NCBI GenBank assembly: GCA_945892765.1
Contig: CAMDDQ010000001.1
Location: forward strand, 1-40,485
Reading direction: 5' to 3'
DNA: 40,485 nucleotides
DNA from: Asaia bogorensis
GTDB taxonomy: Bacteria > Pseudomonadota > Alphaproteobacteria > CACIAM-22H2
In this document: in pieces, positions 34,099 through 40,485 of the stretch
Position numbering within the stretch: position 1 is the stretch's first letter
How the letters are laid out: each line of letters starts with the position of its first letter
Made by a program: the position numbers and the translations under genes
Notes under the pieces: generated by a model
Told to the model about the DNA's origin: nothing
The model's input: the letters and a program-made list of their open reading frames with translations, nothing else
Databases searched by the model: none

Positions 34099-34767
34099 CT
34101 ACAGGGCATAGGCGCGGCGGGCATAGGCTCGTGTGAACAGCCGCCGCCGATAGGGACCATCGCCGGCATTGGCGGCGTAATAGGCGTAGGCCAATTCGTC
34201 ATCCTCGGATTCCAAAAGGCGGCCGAACCCGATGCGCAAACGGCTCCACAGCCCCAGCCTTTCCACCGCGAGATAACGTTTCATGTGGGTGTAAAACAGC
34301 TTGTAATGCCGGTGTTCGTCGGCGGCGATCTTGCGGCAGATGACCTTGAGGACGGGTTCGTCGGTGGCGTCGCCGAGGGCGGTGTAATAGGAGCTGGTCC
34401 CGGTTTCGACGACGCAGCGCGCGATTAGTTCGCCGGCGCGGGAGCCGCGGATCGATTGGGTCGCGTCGATGGCGGGGCGGAACCCGGCGACGAAACGTTG
34501 GAAGGCTTTCTCCGGGTCGAACCCGGCATCGGCCAACTGCGCCCAGCGCGCGAGCGCCAGCCCATGCTGCACCTCCTCGCCCGCCCATTCCCGCGCCGCC
34601 GCCTGAAATTCGGGATCGTCATGGAAGACGTTGCACAGATAGGTTTCGTAATCGGCGCCATTACGCTCGACCACACTCGCCGCCTTGACGATGGCCAGGA
34701 TATCGGGTTGCACCTTGGCCGCATCGAAATGCCGCCAAGGAATGTCGTCAAGCGTCCAATGACCCAT
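34099..34767 (-). CDS. Ferritin-like domain protein (rubrerythrin/COQ7-type helical bundle)
   Basis: FHDDPEFQAAAREWAGEEVQHGLALARWAQ...CVVETGTSSYYTALGDATDEPVLKVICRKIAADEHRHYKLFYTHMKRYL: paired ExxH motifs. Confidence 0.75.
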   Translation of the reverse strand: MGHWTLDDIPWRHFDAAKVQPDILAIVKAASVVERNGADYETYLCNVFHDDPEFQAAAREWAGEEVQHGLALARWAQLADAGFDPEKAFQRFVAGFRPAIDATQSIRGSRAGELIARCVVETGTSSYYTALGDATDEPVLKVICRKIAADEHRHYKLFYTHMKRYLAVERLGLWSRLRIGFGRLLESEDDELAYAYYAANAGDGPYRRRLFTRAYARRAYAL

Positions 34768-34879
34768 CGCCTATTTCGTCCGTGCCGAGTCTCGACGCGA
34801 CAGAGTCCGCCTGGGATAATATCGCGTTAGCCGGGCAAAGGCGCAAGGTTTCCAAACCGGAACAGCAGTGCGGGCCGCC

Positions 34880-34926
34880 CGTCGGGCGAAGCCCGACGGA
34901 TTCCGGAGTCGGCCGGCTTCGCCGGC
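34880..34926 (-). terminator. Two consecutive hairpins downstream of atpC, candidate end of atp operon
   Basis: cgtcgggc-gaa-gcccgacg (34880-34898) and gccggc-ttc-gccggc (34912-34926); no clear T-tract. Confidence 0.4.
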
Positions 34927-34951
34927 GGGGCCCCCACATTCTTTCTTCGCC

Positions 34952-35359
34952 TTAGGCCCCGCTCAACGCCTGCAACTTCGCGTCGGCGATGCGTTGGCGG
35001 GGGTCGACGGCGGCGCGGGCGGCGTCGTCCTTGGCCGCGGCCATGTCGTCTTTGATGTCGCGCAATTCGGTTTCGAGCGCGGCGCGGTCGAGTTTATCGA
35101 CCGGGGTCGCTTCTTCGGCCAGCACGGCACAGCGATCGGGCGTGACTTCGGCGAAGCCACCGGCGACGAACAGCCGCTCGGTGATCTTGCCGTCATCGTG
35201 GATGGCGATGACGCCGGGGCGGATGGTGGAGATCAGCGGCGCGTGACCGGGAAGCACGCCGAAATCGCCCTCCCCGCCGGGGATGACCACCATTTCCACC
35301 GCGCGGCTGACCAAAAGACGCTCCGGCGAGACCAGCTCGAACTGCACCTTGTCGGCCAT
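34952..35359 (-). CDS. atpC: F1 ATP synthase epsilon subunit
   Basis: MADKVQFELVSPERLLVSRAVEMVVIPGGEGDFGVLPGHAPLISTIRPGV; operon position. Confidence 0.96.
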   Translation of the reverse strand: MADKVQFELVSPERLLVSRAVEMVVIPGGEGDFGVLPGHAPLISTIRPGVIAIHDDGKITERLFVAGGFAEVTPDRCAVLAEEATPVDKLDRAALETELRDIKDDMAAAKDDAARAAVDPRQRIADAKLQALSGA

Positions 35360-35383
35360 GATTTTCCCCCGCGCTTTCCGCCC

Positions 35384-37727
<2,344 letters not shown>

Positions 37728-37764
37728 GGAGGTTCACCCAGTCACAGGGACGTCCACTCTCACC

Positions 37765-37827
37765 CGGCGGCTGCGCCGCCGGCCCCTCCCCGAGGGAGAG
37801 GTGGAAGACGCCCTCTCCCTCGGGGAG
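37765..37827. repeat. REP-like palindromic intergenic element between atpA and atpG
   Basis: cggcggctgcgccgccg palindrome (37765-37781) plus ctccccgagggagagg / cctctccctcggggag inverted repeat (37786-37801 / 37812-37827). Confidence 0.6.
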
Positions 37828-37903
37828 AGGGCGGGGCCCATGCCCAGCATGGGAGGGTGAGGGGAAGCTTGTTCTGAAATCGACCACTGAGGAACCCAAC
37901 CCC

Positions 37904-39432
<1,529 letters not shown>

Positions 39433-39433
<1 letters not shown>

Positions 39434-39993
39434 TAGTCCACACCTTTCATGGCGAGCTGCAGTCTTTTGAGTTTTGTATCGAGCGAGGAATCGATCATGC
39501 GCGAGCCGATCTTGACCCGCAGCCCGGCGATCAACGCGGCATCGACCTTCGTCTCCATCGAAACCTTCTTGCCGAGCGCCGCGCGCAAGACATCGCCAAG
39601 CGCCGCCGATTGTTTATCAGTCAGCGCCTTGGCCGAAACGATCTCGGCGCGGATTTCGCCGCGCCGCGCCGCGAGCAGCCGCGCATAAGCCTCGGCGATT
39701 GCGGAAAGCAGGAACAGCCGGCGATTGCGGGCGAGCACCGCGACAAAGCGGCGCGTGAGATCGGAAACCGTCACGCGGCCAAGCAGCGCCGCCATCGCCT
39801 TGCCCTGCTCGACGCGCGAAATCAGCGGCGAGGCGACGAACCGGCGCAGATCGGGGCTTTCCTCGACCAGCGCCTTCAGCCGCGCCAGATCGGCGGCGAC
39901 GCCGTCGAGCAGCTTGGCATCCTCGGCCAGATCGTACAGCGCGCCGACATAACGCCCGCTTAATGAGGATGCGCCACCCGCGCCCGATGCCAC
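39433..39993 (-). CDS. atpH: F1 ATP synthase delta subunit
   Basis: GTG start at 39993 with GGAGAG upstream: [42 protein letters not shown]...[40 protein letters not shown] to 40344 judged over-extended. Confidence 0.93.
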
Positions 39994-40485
39994 AGCAAAC
40001 TCTCCACAGTCTCGGGACACAAGGCCCCGATCAAGCCTTTGAGAATACAGGAAAATCGGAGCCGCCGCGAGGACCGCCCGGGAAGCCCTCGCGTGAGGCG
40101 CGCGATTGCTAGCATAACCCTGTTGGTGGCGCAACACGGCAAGGCGCCGGGTAGTGGCCGGTTTTTCAAGGAAAAACCTAACTACGCAGACCGCCCTCCC
40201 CAACCAGGGAGCCAATCCCCTCCCCACCCGCGAGGGCGCCCATCCCCACTTCCCGCCGGGGAGAGGGGTTCGGGCCCGGATCGTCCGCCACCGAGGTGAA
40301 CCCCCCCCGTTTTTGACAGGGCGGGGATCGGGAACATTCGGCAATGCCCCATGATCGAACCCGTGGCGGTGGCGGCGCGTTTGTCACCTGTATCACATTC
40401 CCCCCTTACACCTCCTTCTTTGGGGGTGACAGATGGGACACGCGACGCGTCACCTTTCCGGAGGTTCCGCCGGCACGGCTTCTGT

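Noticed and set aside
40303-40316. C8 followed by T5 homopolymers upstream of atpH as a possible variable tract
   Set aside because: Not linked to a convincing start codon or promoter; too weak to report as a regulatory element.
39994-40344. N-terminal extension of atpH (MPNVPDPRPVKNGGG...)
   Set aside because: Translated repeat-rich intergenic sequence; GTG at 39993 with GGAGAG upstream gives a standard delta-subunit N-terminus.
40351-40485. Open plus-strand frame MIEPVAVAARLSPVSHSPLTPPSLG... running off the window edge
   Set aside because: Only 45 codons visible, no recognisable domain, surrounding sequence looks intergenic; cannot be supported.

Overview
High-GC window with an alphaproteobacterial (Rhodospirillales-like) character; the lineage is inferred from gene content and style, not computed. 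Left to right: (i) the end of a phosphate regulon, pstA(partial)-pstB-phoU-phoB, followed by an AT-richer methyltransferase gene on the opposite strand, a 5'-truncated PhoX-type phosphatase remnant, and a frameshifted c-type cytochrome/choice-of-anchor gene; (ii) exodeoxyribonuclease III and a SAM methyltransferase; (iii) a cyclic-nucleotide-binding protein next to a highly divergent ABC exporter whose single nucleotide-binding domain carries about 280 extra residues between the Q-loop and the signature motif and has degenerate Walker A, signature and Walker B motifs; (iv) a divergent glycan-type cluster: carbamoyltransferase, MurG-like GT, two GT4-type glycosyltransferases, a histidine-phosphatase/MurG-like GT fusion, a polysaccharide-deacetylase-like protein and a membrane protein; (v) a Yej/Dpp-type peptide ABC transporter with two substrate-binding proteins, and a PCuAC copper chaperone; (vi) assorted single genes (methyltransferase, MBL-fold hydrolase, orphan response regulator, TPR protein, carbonic-anhydrase remnant, AraC/GyrI regulator, rhodanese, GST, ferritin-like protein); (vii) the F1 ATP synthase operon atpHAGDC on the minus strand. 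I saw no tRNA, rRNA, CRISPR array or transposase. The best candidates for something undescribed are the degenerate ABC exporter plus cNMP-binding pair and the adjacent glycan cluster with the phosphatase-GT fusion.
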